From CAOJBM01 sp051872535 (GTDB lineage Bacteria; Bacillota_I; Bacilli_A; RF39; UBA660), in NCBI GenBank assembly GCA_051872535.1, contig JBJEDY010000023.1:1-59820 (forward strand): 59,820 nt of DNA. The letters are read 5' to 3'. Within the stretch, counting starts at the first letter, position 1; each line of letters begins with the position of its first letter. The notes below the pieces were generated by a model. The model did not search any database and was not told where the DNA came from. It saw nothing but the letters and a program-made list of their open reading frames with translations. Made by a program: the position numbers and the translations under genes. Positions 25,861-35,137 of the stretch are shown piece by piece.

Positions 25861-26628
25861 TTAAAAGAAAAATAATTTCTTTTTAATATCTTTAGGTTCT
25901 CGTACTTCAAATAATTCATTATTTATAATTTTAGAGGGATTAGTTTCTACTAATTCTCTAGCAATATCTTCCCCTACTAGTGAAACCAACACTTTATAAG
26001 AATCATTAATTGTCAAATAATTACGACTATTAGAATGATGAACATCACTCGCCATAAAATGAATAAAATCATGTTTTAACATAACTTTGACACACTTCAT
26101 AGCATCTTTACCATATAATCCAACTAAACTACCTAAATTAGCCTGAAATAAACAACCTTGTTCAATTAAAGGTATAAGTAATTCTGGCTTTTTTTGAAAT
26201 TGAAAATATCTTTCTGGATGTGCTATAACCGGTATATAACCATCGACTTTTAGGTTAAATATTATTTCACTAAGATTATTAATTTCACTACCCATTGGAA
26301 GTTCAAATAAAATATATCTTGAACCATTCAAAGTAGATGCTTCTCCACTCTGAATAAGTTCTAACATATTATTTTCAACATATATTTCATTCCCAAGATA
26401 TAATTTTATGTTCATATTATTTGCTTTTAATAATTCATTTAAACTATTTAAAATTTCTATTTTTTCATCATTATTTTTTTTGAATTTACTACCTTTTATA
26501 TAATGTGGAGTAAGTATTAAAGAATGAATCCCATTTTTTTCTGCTTCTTTTAAAACAGCTAAAGATTCTTCAATTGTTTTACAGCCATCATCGATACCAT
26601 ACATTATATGATTATGTATATCAATCAT
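25861..26628 (-). CDS. cpsB: CpsB/YwqE-type tyrosine-protein phosphatase (PHP family)
   Basis: This 255-residue PHP-fold metal-dependent phosphatase dephosphorylates the BY-kinase CpsD. The N-terminal metal motif IDIHNHIMYGIDDG, LILTPHY, VIAHPERY and ASDVHHSNSRNY supply the His/Asp ligands. It is cytoplasmic. It lies ten bases after cpsD on the same strand, the usual cpsB-cpsC-cpsD regulatory set, here ordered C-D-B. The start is ATG 26628 behind AGGTGATAAAC. It closes the capsule locus. Confidence 0.93.
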   Translation of the reverse strand: MIDIHNHIMYGIDDGCKTIEESLAVLKEAEKNGIHSLILTPHYIKGSKFKKNNDEKIEILNSLNELLKANNMNIKLYLGNEIYVENNMLELIQSGEASTLNGSRYILFELPMGSEINNLSEIIFNLKVDGYIPVIAHPERYFQFQKKPELLIPLIEQGCLFQANLGSLVGLYGKDAMKCVKVMLKHDFIHFMASDVHHSNSRNYLTINDSYKVLVSLVGEDIARELVETNPSKIINNELFEVREPKDIKKKLFFF

Positions 26629-26638
26629 TGTTTATCAC

Positions 26639-27325
26639 CTACATGTAATAGTTACCATAATTTCCATAATAGTATCCACCATTTTTATTTGGAACTTTAT
26701 TTACAATAACACCTGCAATATCAGCATTGGCATTTTCTAGAGTTTTTTTAGTTTGAGCTAATAATTCTATCGGTGTTTGTTTCATTGCAGAAACTATAAC
26801 TACTTTATCAACTAATTTACTCATAACTACAGAATCAGTCAATCCATTAACAGGAACTCCATCAAAAATAACTAAATCAAATTCACTGCTTAACAGATCA
26901 ATTAATTTTTTCATGTTATCTGAATTAAGTAATTCAGAAGGATTTGGTGGAACTATTCCCATTGTTAAAAGAAACAAATTTTCTACTTTAGTTTTTTGAA
27001 TAAAATTAGCAATATTATCTTTATCAATTGGTCCTAATAATAAAGTAGATAAACCTTTTTCATTATTAACTTGGAATACTTTATGTTGTCTTCCTTTACG
27101 CATATCGCAATCAACTAGTAATACCTTATTACCATCTTGAACAAAAGCAGTAGCTAAGTTACATGAAATGAAACTTTTACCTTCACTTGGTATAGAGCTG
27201 GTAACTAAAACTGTTTTAAGTTTTTTATCAATAGAGGAGAATTGTAAATTTGTTCTAATCGCTTTAATTGCTTCACTAACACTAGATTTTGGATTATTTT
27301 CAACGATTAATTCACTTATATTCAT
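26639..27325 (-). CDS. cpsD: CpsD/CapB-type bacterial tyrosine kinase
   Basis: This 228-residue BY-kinase cytoplasmic domain has Walker A SSIPSEGKSFISCNLA, Walker A' VLLVDCDMRKGRQ and Walker B LVIFDGVPV. It ends in a tyrosine cluster (GGYYYGNYGNYYM) that is autophosphorylated in this family. It needs the membrane adaptor CpsC, encoded just upstream, and is counteracted by CpsB. ATG 27325 overlaps the cpsC stop (ATGA) and is preferred over an upstream TTG. It regulates chain length and export of the polysaccharide. Confidence 0.94.
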   Translation of the reverse strand: MNISELIVENNPKSSVSEAIKAIRTNLQFSSIDKKLKTVLVTSSIPSEGKSFISCNLATAFVQDGNKVLLVDCDMRKGRQHKVFQVNNEKGLSTLLLGPIDKDNIANFIQKTKVENLFLLTMGIVPPNPSELLNSDNMKKLIDLLSSEFDLVIFDGVPVNGLTDSVVMSKLVDKVVIVSAMKQTPIELLAQTKKTLENANADIAGVIVNKVPNKNGGYYYGNYGNYYM

Positions 27326-28026
27326 ACTTTCCAAACTCCTTTACTAGCCTTCTTTTTATGAATTATTCTATTAGGTACAGTTCCTAATATTGGTAACCCA
27401 ATTTTTTCTTCTACTTCTTCTACTGTTTTAATCTTATTGTCAAAGTAATACATTACAAATACTATTAACATTGATAATACTAAACCAGCAGCTAAATATA
27501 TTATAATTTGTTTAAGAAAATTAATATTATATGGTTTTTCAGCTACTTCAGCTTTATCAATTATTGTTATATTTTGAATTTGATAAATATCAACAATTTC
27601 TGAACTAAATCTTTCAGCTATTTTATTTACTATATCGCAAGATAATGAAGGATCATCAGTGTTAACGCTTATCTTAATTAGTTCAGTACCTTCTTCATTT
27701 GTTACAGTTACAATTTCTTTAAGTTCTTCTTCAGACATATCTAAATTTAGTTCTTTAATTACTGGAGATATAATACGATTACTTTTAATAATCTTACTAT
27801 ATGTTCCTACTAATTTGCTATTAATTGTAATATCATTTGTAGTTATTTCTTGAGAATCTTCATTAACCCTTGTAAGTACTAATGTCGTATATGAATTATA
27901 CATTGGTACTTGAATAAATAATGCATATATTATTCCTGCAATTCCTATTATTACAGTTATAGAAGCTATTAATGTAAACTTGCTAACAAAATAATTAAAT
28001 AAATCTTTTAAATTTATTTCTTCCAA
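27322..28026 (-). CDS. cpsC: CpsC/Wzz-type chain-length regulator
   Basis: This protein of about 234 residues has two transmembrane helices (about 18-38 and 170-195) flanking an extracellular Wzz domain. A cytoplasmic tail with KTVEEVEEKIGLPILGTVPN would dock CpsD. The most likely start is TTG 28026 (MEEINLKDLFNYF), which sits correctly behind AGAGGGTG; GTG 28035 and TTG 28032 are also in frame but overlap that site. The gene overlaps cpsD by four bases. Separation from VanZ by a hairpin suggests C-D-B may form their own unit. Confidence 0.92.
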   Translation of the reverse strand: MEEINLKDLFNYFVSKFTLIASITVIIGIAGIIYALFIQVPMYNSYTTLVLTRVNEDSQEITTNDITINSKLVGTYSKIIKSNRIISPVIKELNLDMSEEELKEIVTVTNEEGTELIKISVNTDDPSLSCDIVNKIAERFSSEIVDIYQIQNITIIDKAEVAEKPYNINFLKQIIIYLAAGLVLSMLIVFVMYYFDNKIKTVEEVEEKIGLPILGTVPNRIIHKKKASKGVWKV

Positions 28027-28094
28027 TTTCAACACCCTCTTAACCTATTATTAATTATACAAAATTATTATATATTTATCAATATAAAAAGCAC

Positions 28095-28127
28095 AAATAA
28101 AAACTAATATAAATAACATATATTAGT
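28095..28127 (-). terminator. Terminator after the VanZ gene
   Basis: ACTAATATA (28103-28111) pairs with TATATTAGT (28119-28127); on the minus strand TTTTATTTG follows. Confidence 0.65.
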
Positions 28128-28560
28128 TCTTTTTTTTAATTAAAATATAGCAACCAATTCCTAGCAACGATCCAGATGTATCTATAACTACATCCATAAC
28201 TCGACACTCTCTTTCCAAAATAAAGTACTGATGAAACTCATCACAAGATGCAACTACTATACACAAAACTAAAGATATTATAAAAAAATATTTAATATCA
28301 TACAATGTTACAAATCTAATAATTAAAATAGCTAAAATAAAATATTCTAAAAAGTGAGCGGCTTTACGAGTTATAAACGTATAATCTTTAACTATTTCAT
28401 CCTTTTCATCTTCGTTTTTATCACTAACTATTTCTACAAAAGTTGTAATAACATCTTCGCTTTGTTTTTTTGAAACATTACCAGGTTGGTTAGAAAACCA
28501 AAATATTAATATTAACCAAACAATAATACAACAAAGTCGAAATATTTTTTTACTCACCAT
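28123..28560 (-). CDS. VanZ-family membrane protein
   Basis: This 145-residue protein has about four membrane helices. VanZ landmarks are present: FWFSNQPG after TM1, RKAAHFLEYFILA, CDEFHQYFI and the Arg-x-x-Asp segment CRVMDVVIDTSGSLLG. The family name comes from teicoplanin resistance, but the molecular role is unknown, and such genes are common in cell-surface loci. The start is ATG 28560 behind AAAGGAAG; it overlaps the LCP gene by 11 bases. This points to a surface-polymer role, not drug resistance. Confidence 0.88.
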   Translation of the reverse strand: MVSKKIFRLCCIIVWLILIFWFSNQPGNVSKKQSEDVITTFVEIVSDKNEDEKDEIVKDYTFITRKAAHFLEYFILAILIIRFVTLYDIKYFFIISLVLCIVVASCDEFHQYFILERECRVMDVVIDTSGSLLGIGCYILIKKKN

Positions 28561-30025
28561 CAATAACTTCCTTTATCTTTTCTTTAGCGGCTTTAATATC
28601 TTTTTCATAAGGAACCATTACATATAATTTTTGTCTTGTTCCATATGAATAAGTATAATCATAGGCATCACTACCAGAAACACTAATTGATTCGACATTC
28701 CAATCAGGCATTTTATCTAATTGATACTTAATAAAATTTTGGATAGTTTTAGTTGGCATATTAGTTTGGAATGATCCATCCAAGGAATCAATTATTTTAT
28801 TATATTTAGTTAATAATATTTTACTCTTAGATACTTTACTAATTATAGCATTAATTACATCTTGTTGATTTTTTCCACGATGTCTATCACCGGTAACATA
28901 AGCATAACGTTCACGACTGTAAGCAAGGGCTTTTTTTCCATCCATATAATTAATTCCTTTTTTTACTGTCCATCCCTTAATATGTGAAGAGTTAAATGTC
29001 ATATCACTTTCTACTTCAATTCCATCAATAACATCGACAAGTTCAATAACAGTATCAAAATTAACTCTTAAATAATAATTAATCTTCATCCCATATAGAT
29101 CCTCTAAAGTACTCATGCTTAAATCAATTCCATAAACACCAGCATGAGTTAATTTATCTCTTAATCCAGTTTTACCATGTAATGCTACATAATAATCTCT
29201 TGGTGTATTTACTAGTAAGATCTTATTAGTTTTAGGATTTACAATCATAATAATATTTACATCACTTCGTCCACGAATTGTTTTAATATTACCATATTGA
29301 TCAATCCCGCTAATATAAATTGCAAATGGTTCATCAATATCAATAACTTCCACATTTTCATTACTTACTTTTGTTTTGACGGTAAAAGTATAAATAACTT
29401 TTGTTATTTCTTCAAAATTAATCTTATTTTCACTATTCTCTTCATAATTACTATTGTCTTCATCTTGTAACATAGCTAGAACATCATTTGAAATAACAAT
29501 TGCTTTAAAAGTATAATTATATAATCCATCCAATAAACTACCTACATCACTAGCAATCGAGTCATTAAATGATAAATTTTTAGACAAATTTTCAATAACA
29601 TTATCACTATTTTCATTTAATAATCCAAGTGTTTCATTTTGTAAATCATCAACTGTATTAAAATTCATTGATTTTAATACTACAACATTATAATTGATAC
29701 TTTCATATTCTTTAGAAAGTAAATTTTTTATAAAATCAAATGTATTATTTAATGCTAAAATACCAATAAAGCATATAATACAAACCAATATTCCAAAGAC
29801 TGATGATCCAAGTTTATATATAACACTATGTTTTGGCCATAGTAAATACCAAAATAAGATTGAAATTCCTATAGAAGTAATAATTAATAAGAATATATAT
29901 TTTAAAGGCAACATATTAGCTTTAATTGCACAAATAATTAAACCTATAAAGAAAAAAATTATAATGCAAAAAAGAAACTTAGAAAAATAACCCAAAACTT
30001 TCTCAATATCAACCTTCTTTTTCAT
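28550..30025 (-). CDS. cpsA: CpsA-type LCP glycopolymer ligase
   Basis: This 491-residue LytR-CpsA-Psr protein joins lipid-linked glycopolymers to peptidoglycan outside the membrane. Three N-terminal membrane helices (about 13-35, 40-60, 72-92) precede an accessory domain (about 100-225). The LCP domain (about 235-400) shows AIYISGIDQYG, RGRSDVNIIMIVN, NTPRDYYV, KLTHAGVYG and YSRERYAYVTGDRHRGKNQQ with the pyrophosphate-binding Arg residues. Three helices plus accessory domain is the streptococcal CpsA layout. ATG 30025 follows GTGGGTGATTA. Confidence 0.93.
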   Translation of the reverse strand: MKKKVDIEKVLGYFSKFLFCIIIFFFIGLIICAIKANMLPLKYIFLLIITSIGISILFWYLLWPKHSVIYKLGSSVFGILVCIICFIGILALNNTFDFIKNLLSKEYESINYNVVVLKSMNFNTVDDLQNETLGLLNENSDNVIENLSKNLSFNDSIASDVGSLLDGLYNYTFKAIVISNDVLAMLQDEDNSNYEENSENKINFEEITKVIYTFTVKTKVSNENVEVIDIDEPFAIYISGIDQYGNIKTIRGRSDVNIIMIVNPKTNKILLVNTPRDYYVALHGKTGLRDKLTHAGVYGIDLSMSTLEDLYGMKINYYLRVNFDTVIELVDVIDGIEVESDMTFNSSHIKGWTVKKGINYMDGKKALAYSRERYAYVTGDRHRGKNQQDVINAIISKVSKSKILLTKYNKIIDSLDGSFQTNMPTKTIQNFIKYQLDKMPDWNVESISVSGSDAYDYTYSYGTRQKLYVMVPYEKDIKAAKEKIKEVIDGE

Positions 30026-30104
30026 TTAATCACCCACTTAATAAAAGTAATTATAACTGATATATCCCCTATTTACAATAGTAAATTTTACATCTTCTTA
30101 ACAT

Positions 30105-30785
30105 TTATTTGGCACCATCTCTTTTAAAAACAGCTCTAAATGTTTTAAACAAAATACTTATATCAAACATTAATGATCTTTCTAAAAAATACAATTTATC
30201 CATTTTAATACGATAATCAAAAGATATGTCATTTCTACCACTAACTTGCCATAATCCTGTAATACCAGGTTTACATCTTATTATCGTATCATAACAATCT
30301 CCCATATCGGGAATCTCTCTAAACAAATAAGGTCTAGGTCCAACTAAAGACATTTCTCCAATAAGTACATTTAAAAATTGCGGAAACTCATCAATTGACG
30401 TTTTTCTAATAAATTTACCTATCTTTGTAATTCTTGGATCATTTTCTAACTTTTTATTAATTCTATATTCTTCTTTTATTTTTGGATCTTTTTCCATTAA
30501 TTCTTCCAAGACTTTCTCAGCATTTGGAACCATACTACGAAATTTTAAAATTTTAATCTTTTTACCATTTAATCCTATTCTTTCTTGGACAAAAAATATT
30601 GGTGCAAAATCTTTATTAATTACAGATACTATTTTTATAATTAAGGCTATTGGTAATATTAAAAGAGAACCAAATAAACCACCTATAATATCCAACAATC
30701 TTTTTAAGATAAAAAATATCGGTCTATCTTTAGATGCTGCAAAAGGTACTAGTAAAACACCTTCTTGCATTTCAATTGTATTCAT
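30105..30785 (-). CDS. Undecaprenyl-phosphate sugar phosphotransferase (priming enzyme)
   Basis: This 226-residue monotopic phosphoglycosyl transferase moves the first sugar-phosphate to undecaprenyl phosphate. One N-terminal hydrophobic segment (GGLFGSLLILPIALIIKIV) precedes the catalytic core: FVQERIGLNGKKIKILKFRSM, the catalytic Asp-Glu in TSIDEFPQFLNVLIGEMS, LVGPRPYL, and KPGITGLWQVSGRNDISFD. It lacks the extra N-terminal helices of WbaP/CpsE, so it is the short PglC/EpsL-like form. ATG 30785 follows GTGGTGATT. Sugar specificity cannot be read. Confidence 0.94.
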   Translation of the reverse strand: MNTIEMQEGVLLVPFAASKDRPIFFILKRLLDIIGGLFGSLLILPIALIIKIVSVINKDFAPIFFVQERIGLNGKKIKILKFRSMVPNAEKVLEELMEKDPKIKEEYRINKKLENDPRITKIGKFIRKTSIDEFPQFLNVLIGEMSLVGPRPYLFREIPDMGDCYDTIIRCKPGITGLWQVSGRNDISFDYRIKMDKLYFLERSLMFDISILFKTFRAVFKRDGAK

Positions 30786-30882
30786 AGTAATCACCACACT
30801 TTTGTCTTCCTTTTTATTACTAAGTATTTATTATACCCTATATAATAGTAATTATATAATAATGTATAAAAAAAGAAAAGCA

Positions 30883-31056
30883 TCATTTAACTTTCTTTAC
30901 TTCTTTTTGCTCTTCTATTTCATTTTCTAAGATATCAATATAGTTTTCTTCTTCAATAACTTTTTGTTTTTCTTCAGGAATAAAGGGTGTTAAAACTTTT
31001 TCTGCTTCCATCAATAAATCAACTACTTTTGTTTCATTTGTAACTTTAATTATCAT
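30883..31056 (-). CDS. Small acidic helical protein (57 aa)
   Basis: This short gene starts at ATG 31056 behind the strong ACTTGGAGGAATACT and stops at 30883. The product begins MIIKVTNETKVVDLLMEAEK and continues as a Glu/Lys-rich helix. The opening VTNETKVVDLLMEAEKVL is reminiscent of a small ubiquitin-like or DUF1858-like segment, but no match is claimed. It sits between a flavoprotein gene and the priming transferase in the capsule locus, a place where small regulators occur. Function unknown. Confidence 0.7.
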   Translation of the reverse strand: MIIKVTNETKVVDLLMEAEKVLTPFIPEEKQKVIEEENYIDILENEIEEQKEVKKVK

Positions 31057-31148
31057 TAGTATTCCTCCAAGTAGATTTTATCATTTTTTTTAATAAAAAT
31101 CAAAAATATAAAATAATGTTTAATAGTACTACTCATCTTTTAAAAAAA

Positions 31149-31700
31149 CTAATTATTATTAATTAGTTCTTTTATTTCCATTATTACTTTCATCATATTT
31201 TCTTCTTGTTTTAGAATGTCCTCAAACATTAAACAATCATTAAATTCATGTGTATATACAACATCCATCATTGCACTTTCAGCAAAACTACCCAACGACG
31301 TTAAACAACCATCAGTTGAATAAACACTTTTTGGTTTAGAACCAATTACTAAAGATATCATTTTTTTATTCTTTAATCCTCTAGTACTATATAACGGATT
31401 TAATCGATCCATAAATATTTTTAAATCACCAGATAATGTATTCCATCTTGTTGGTGTAATAAATATTAAATACTCAGCAGTATTAATTTTCGTAATATTG
31501 CTTGCCATTGCATCACTAAAATCACATACACCATTCAAATCACAATCCATACATCCAGTACACAAATATATTTTTTGATTACCAGGAGTAATTACATCAC
31601 AAGAAATACGACTTTCTTGTAAACTATTTTGTAATTTTTTTGCAAGTATTGCACTATTACCTTCTCTTCTAGAACCAACTATTATTAAAACTCTTGCCAT
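31149..31700 (-). CDS. Flavodoxin-fold NAD(P)H-dependent FMN reductase / iron-sulfur flavoprotein
   Basis: This 183-residue protein opens with the FMN-phosphate loop VLIIVGSRREGNSAILA and continues with LCTGCMDCDLNGVC, a compact Cys set as in iron-sulfur flavoproteins, then FITPTRWNTLSGDLKIFMDRL. It likely reduces quinones, metals or disulfides in the cytoplasm. It is unrelated in function to the capsule genes around it and, with the adhesin upstream, looks like an insertion into the locus. The start is ATG 31700 behind GGTGAATATTT. Confidence 0.88.
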   Translation of the reverse strand: MARVLIIVGSRREGNSAILAKKLQNSLQESRISCDVITPGNQKIYLCTGCMDCDLNGVCDFSDAMASNITKINTAEYLIFITPTRWNTLSGDLKIFMDRLNPLYSTRGLKNKKMISLVIGSKPKSVYSTDGCLTSLGSFAESAMMDVVYTHEFNDCLMFEDILKQEENMMKVIMEIKELINNN

Positions 31701-31739
31701 AAATATTCACCATTATTATTATGGTTTAAAGTAAATATA

Positions 31740-33545
31740 TTATAAGTAAATATCAACATAAAAACTAATAATAAGAAAAATAATGAAATCAAATATTGAA
31801 GAATTCGTATCAGGTACTTCTATAGAGACAGACTCAACTTTTTGATGTAAGGTAATAGTTTCTTTGTGTTCTTTTTGATTATATACTATTAATTCTTTAA
31901 TATTATTATCAAGATTTATATCATAAATAGTATTATTAACTATATATCCATCTACTTTTTCCAGTTCTTTTACTTGGTATGTATCATAGACCAAATTATT
32001 AAAAAAACACTTACCATTGATATCAGAGAAACACTCTAATAATAATTTGTTATCTTTAAATAAGCCAAATTTAACATTACTAAGATTTTCTTTAGTATCT
32101 TTATCTTGTTTTAAAATGGATATATCTCCTTTAAACAAATAATTTTGCAATTCCCTATCATAAGAAACTACTTCTGTATATTGATCTTCATATTCTAAGT
32201 TAATTTCATATATTTCTTCGTCTAATTTATAATTAGGCATAGTTTCTTTCTCGTAAAGATAATATTTTCCTAAAGGTAAATTAAGTATATATATTTCCCC
32301 ATTTTCATCAGTTTCGATTTCTTTAACAATAGTATCTTTTAAATAAATAAGATCTCCATTATGGATTATATCTTCCCTAGCTTTAAGAATATATTTAACT
32401 TTTGGGAGTAAAACTTTCTCATAAAATACTTGATTATCTTTTATAAACATCTTTTCACCATATTTTTTTATTTTTATAGTGCCATATACTGTTTTATTAT
32501 AAAAATTAGTAACTAAATTTGGAGAATTAAGATTTATTTGTAACACTTCGTTATTCCATAGATAACCATTTATGGAACTATCTAATTCATAAAGATAATA
32601 ATTTCCATAAGGAAGATTATTAATTGTTAATACACCTTTATCATTTGTTTCATAAACACAATTATTAACGCAAACATCATTATTCTTAGAATCTTTTAAT
32701 TTAAACTTAATTCCTTTTTGAGTAATATTCTTTTTAGTTGCAAAATCCTTTTTATTAATAGTTATATTTCCACTTAAGACTTCAACCTCAAACTCAATAT
32801 AAAATGGCTCTAAATTACCAGCCATTAACATATCTTGGTAACCATCAGACTTAAAAATATAATATGGGTGATTATATACTTGTTTTCTAACTAAACGTAT
32901 TTTATTTATCCCATTTTCATTTCCAATAATAGTAAGATTACTACCATTTTTAGTTACTTGTAAATTTCCACTACTAACTAAATCATAATTGTTTAAAATA
33001 GTATCATTTAATTCTAATTTACTATTTAAATTTACTTGATATCTATTTTGTAAGTTAGGTTTGTCATAGTGATGTTTAACCAAATCTTCTATTTCTGTTT
33101 TTTCTTTGGAAAAATCAATATCTTCCCCTTCTCCAAATCTCTTTGTATTAAAAGTAACATCAACTTTTTCATTAGCTGTTAACTCCCATAATATCGCTTG
33201 TGTAGCTGCAATATACCCATCAGATTGATGATTAGGATATTCATACCCATAATAAGCAGTTAAAAGAATTTGTTCTTTTTTACTTTCGGGAATAGTTGTA
33301 GCACTCCAATCAGCAATTTCATACTCTCGCCCTTGAGTAACTTTAAATTGAATGCAATAAGTCTCCTCCTCATCTATTTTGTAAATTGGAAAATTCCAAG
33401 ATCTTTTATTTCCATTAACATCCGTCCTAACATAATAAAATGATTTAAAATCTAAAGCTAATTCTTTAGCATCAACAGTTTTGGTACCTATAAAATAAAA
33501 TAGAATGATAAAAGTAATAGAAAGTAATCTGACATATATTTTCAC
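31740..33545 (-). CDS. Thioester-domain surface adhesin with Cna_B/SpaA repeats
   Basis: This 601-residue secreted protein has a signal peptide at residues 1-27 (VRLLSITFIILFYFIG), then a thioester domain with Cys in ETYCIQF and Gln in YIAATQAILWEL. Such internal Cys-Gln bonds bind host or surface amines covalently. About four prealbumin-like (SpaA/Cna_B) domains follow (GNITINKKD..., YGTIKIKKYGE..., GDISILKQDK...), with conserved Lys and YYLYE strands. The C-terminus has VPDTN plus a hydrophobic helix, a variant sortase signal lacking the Gly and a basic tail. GTG 33545 is chosen because GGAGGT lies 7 bases upstream. Confidence 0.85.
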   Translation of the reverse strand: MKIYVRLLSITFIILFYFIGTKTVDAKELALDFKSFYYVRTDVNGNKRSWNFPIYKIDEEETYCIQFKVTQGREYEIADWSATTIPESKKEQILLTAYYGYEYPNHQSDGYIAATQAILWELTANEKVDVTFNTKRFGEGEDIDFSKEKTEIEDLVKHHYDKPNLQNRYQVNLNSKLELNDTILNNYDLVSSGNLQVTKNGSNLTIIGNENGINKIRLVRKQVYNHPYYIFKSDGYQDMLMAGNLEPFYIEFEVEVLSGNITINKKDFATKKNITQKGIKFKLKDSKNNDVCVNNCVYETNDKGVLTINNLPYGNYYLYELDSSINGYLWNNEVLQINLNSPNLVTNFYNKTVYGTIKIKKYGEKMFIKDNQVFYEKVLLPKVKYILKAREDIIHNGDLIYLKDTIVKEIETDENGEIYILNLPLGKYYLYEKETMPNYKLDEEIYEINLEYEDQYTEVVSYDRELQNYLFKGDISILKQDKDTKENLSNVKFGLFKDNKLLLECFSDINGKCFFNNLVYDTYQVKELEKVDGYIVNNTIYDINLDNNIKELIVYNQKEHKETITLHQKVESVSIEVPDTNSSIFDFIIFLIISFYVDIYL

Positions 33546-33691
33546 AAAAGAACCTCCAATCATATAATTACCTTCTACTTATATATTATAGGTAAATCGT
33601 CGATTCCCTTTTTTTCGTGTAAATTTATAAAAAAAACAGGTTTTATTTATTAAATAAAATATATTTTAAAAAGAACATAATTCTAGATTTT

Positions 33692-35119
33692 TTACATTCT
33701 AATTTTATTTTTTAAAAAGTTCATTGCGTATTTTAAAGAATCTTTATACAATACAATTAATAATATTAAACTTATCAAATATAGGGATATATTTATATAA
33801 TTAAATTTGTTAAAGGTATTATATAATGCAAACAAAGAAACTATTAATGTAATAAAGTAGAATTTTTTAAGTTTAAAATCAACATAAAAATATTTATTTG
33901 ACAAAAGTGTTCTTAATGTAAAAAAAATTATATATGAGATTCCCGTTGATATTGCTGCTCCTTTTGGTCCAATTTTTGGAACTAATATGATATTGCCTAC
34001 TATATTAGTTAAACAAGCTCCTAAAGCTATAAAAATGTGTAGTTTTGTTTTTTTCTTAAAATTAATTCCATTTACTGTTGTTTCAGAAATAGTATACATA
34101 ATTGGATAAAATATTAAAAATGGCAAAATAAAGGCTGCTTCACGATACTCACTACCTAAAAAGAAAACTAAAATATCTTTAAAAAATATTATATTAATAC
34201 CGATAAAAAACATAATTAGTGTAATTATTTGATTTCCTTTTATATAAAAAGTAGTATCATTATTATCATTGGCATAATGTTCCATTGCACTTGGAGCCCA
34301 TATAGTATTAAAAGCAGTTTGAACAATAGCAAAAATGTTCACAATCATAATTGCAGAAGAGTATATACCAATATTTTCATAAGTTGAGTAATAATTTAAA
34401 GTTAATTTGTCAATTGCTTGAAATAAAGTTGTTATACCCATAGAAAAGATATACGGAAATGAATATTTAATTAACACTTTCATTTTCCCCTTTTCATATA
34501 AAGAAGTATTATTAAATTTCCAAAGATTATTATTAGCTAAAATACTTATTATCAAACAAAGGAATGTTGAAATAGTAATTGATAAAGCAAGAATAAATAA
34601 ATAATTACTTTTTATTATCAATAACATTGGTAAAGAAAATACTAAATAAAAAACTTTAATTAAAACATTTAATAATGAATACAATTTTGTATTAAATTCT
34701 AACCTATTAACTAATTGACTAAACCTATAGAAAACTTGTAAAAAAGTATATAATACAAGCAATAAAACAATATTTTTATTAAATTGGATTTTTAATATAT
34801 CAAAACTATTTAGTAATATAAGACCTAAACCAATTAATAAACTAAATACAAATGGTAGTATAAGACAATTAAATAATAACTTCTTTTTATAAACTAAAGT
34901 CTTTTCTTCATAATAAAATCTTACTAAAGCTTGATCCATACCTAAACATAGAACCATCAAAGCTATACTAGAGTATGTTGTAAATAAAGAGTATTGACCA
35001 TAATCGCTAGGAGAAACAATTCTTGTTATTATAGGTGTTGATATAAAAGCCAATACCATATTTAAAAATGTTCCAATACCTATAGTTATAAAATGTTTAA
35101 AAATATTATTATTTTTCAT
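33692..35119 (-). CDS. Wzx-type polysaccharide flippase
   Basis: This 475-residue MOP-superfamily protein has 12-14 predicted membrane helices and opens KHFITIGIGTFLNMVLAFISTPIITRIVSPSDYGQYS, the usual N-terminus of polysaccharide repeat-unit flippases. It carries undecaprenyl-linked repeat units to the outer face of the cytoplasmic membrane. ATG 35119 follows GAAAGGGGTT; a TTG at 35137 is in frame but overlaps that site. The upstream neighbour is a glycosyltransferase and the polymerase is two genes away, as expected for a Wzx/Wzy pathway. Confidence 0.93.
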   Translation of the reverse strand: MKNNNIFKHFITIGIGTFLNMVLAFISTPIITRIVSPSDYGQYSLFTTYSSIALMVLCLGMDQALVRFYYEEKTLVYKKKLLFNCLILPFVFSLLIGLGLILLNSFDILKIQFNKNIVLLLVLYTFLQVFYRFSQLVNRLEFNTKLYSLLNVLIKVFYLVFSLPMLLIIKSNYLFILALSITISTFLCLIISILANNNLWKFNNTSLYEKGKMKVLIKYSFPYIFSMGITTLFQAIDKLTLNYYSTYENIGIYSSAIMIVNIFAIVQTAFNTIWAPSAMEHYANDNNDTTFYIKGNQIITLIMFFIGINIIFFKDILVFFLGSEYREAAFILPFLIFYPIMYTISETTVNGINFKKKTKLHIFIALGACLTNIVGNIILVPKIGPKGAAISTGISYIIFFTLRTLLSNKYFYVDFKLKKFYFITLIVSLFALYNTFNKFNYINISLYLISLILLIVLYKDSLKYAMNFLKNKIRM

Positions 35120-35137
35120 TTTTATAACCCCTTTCAA

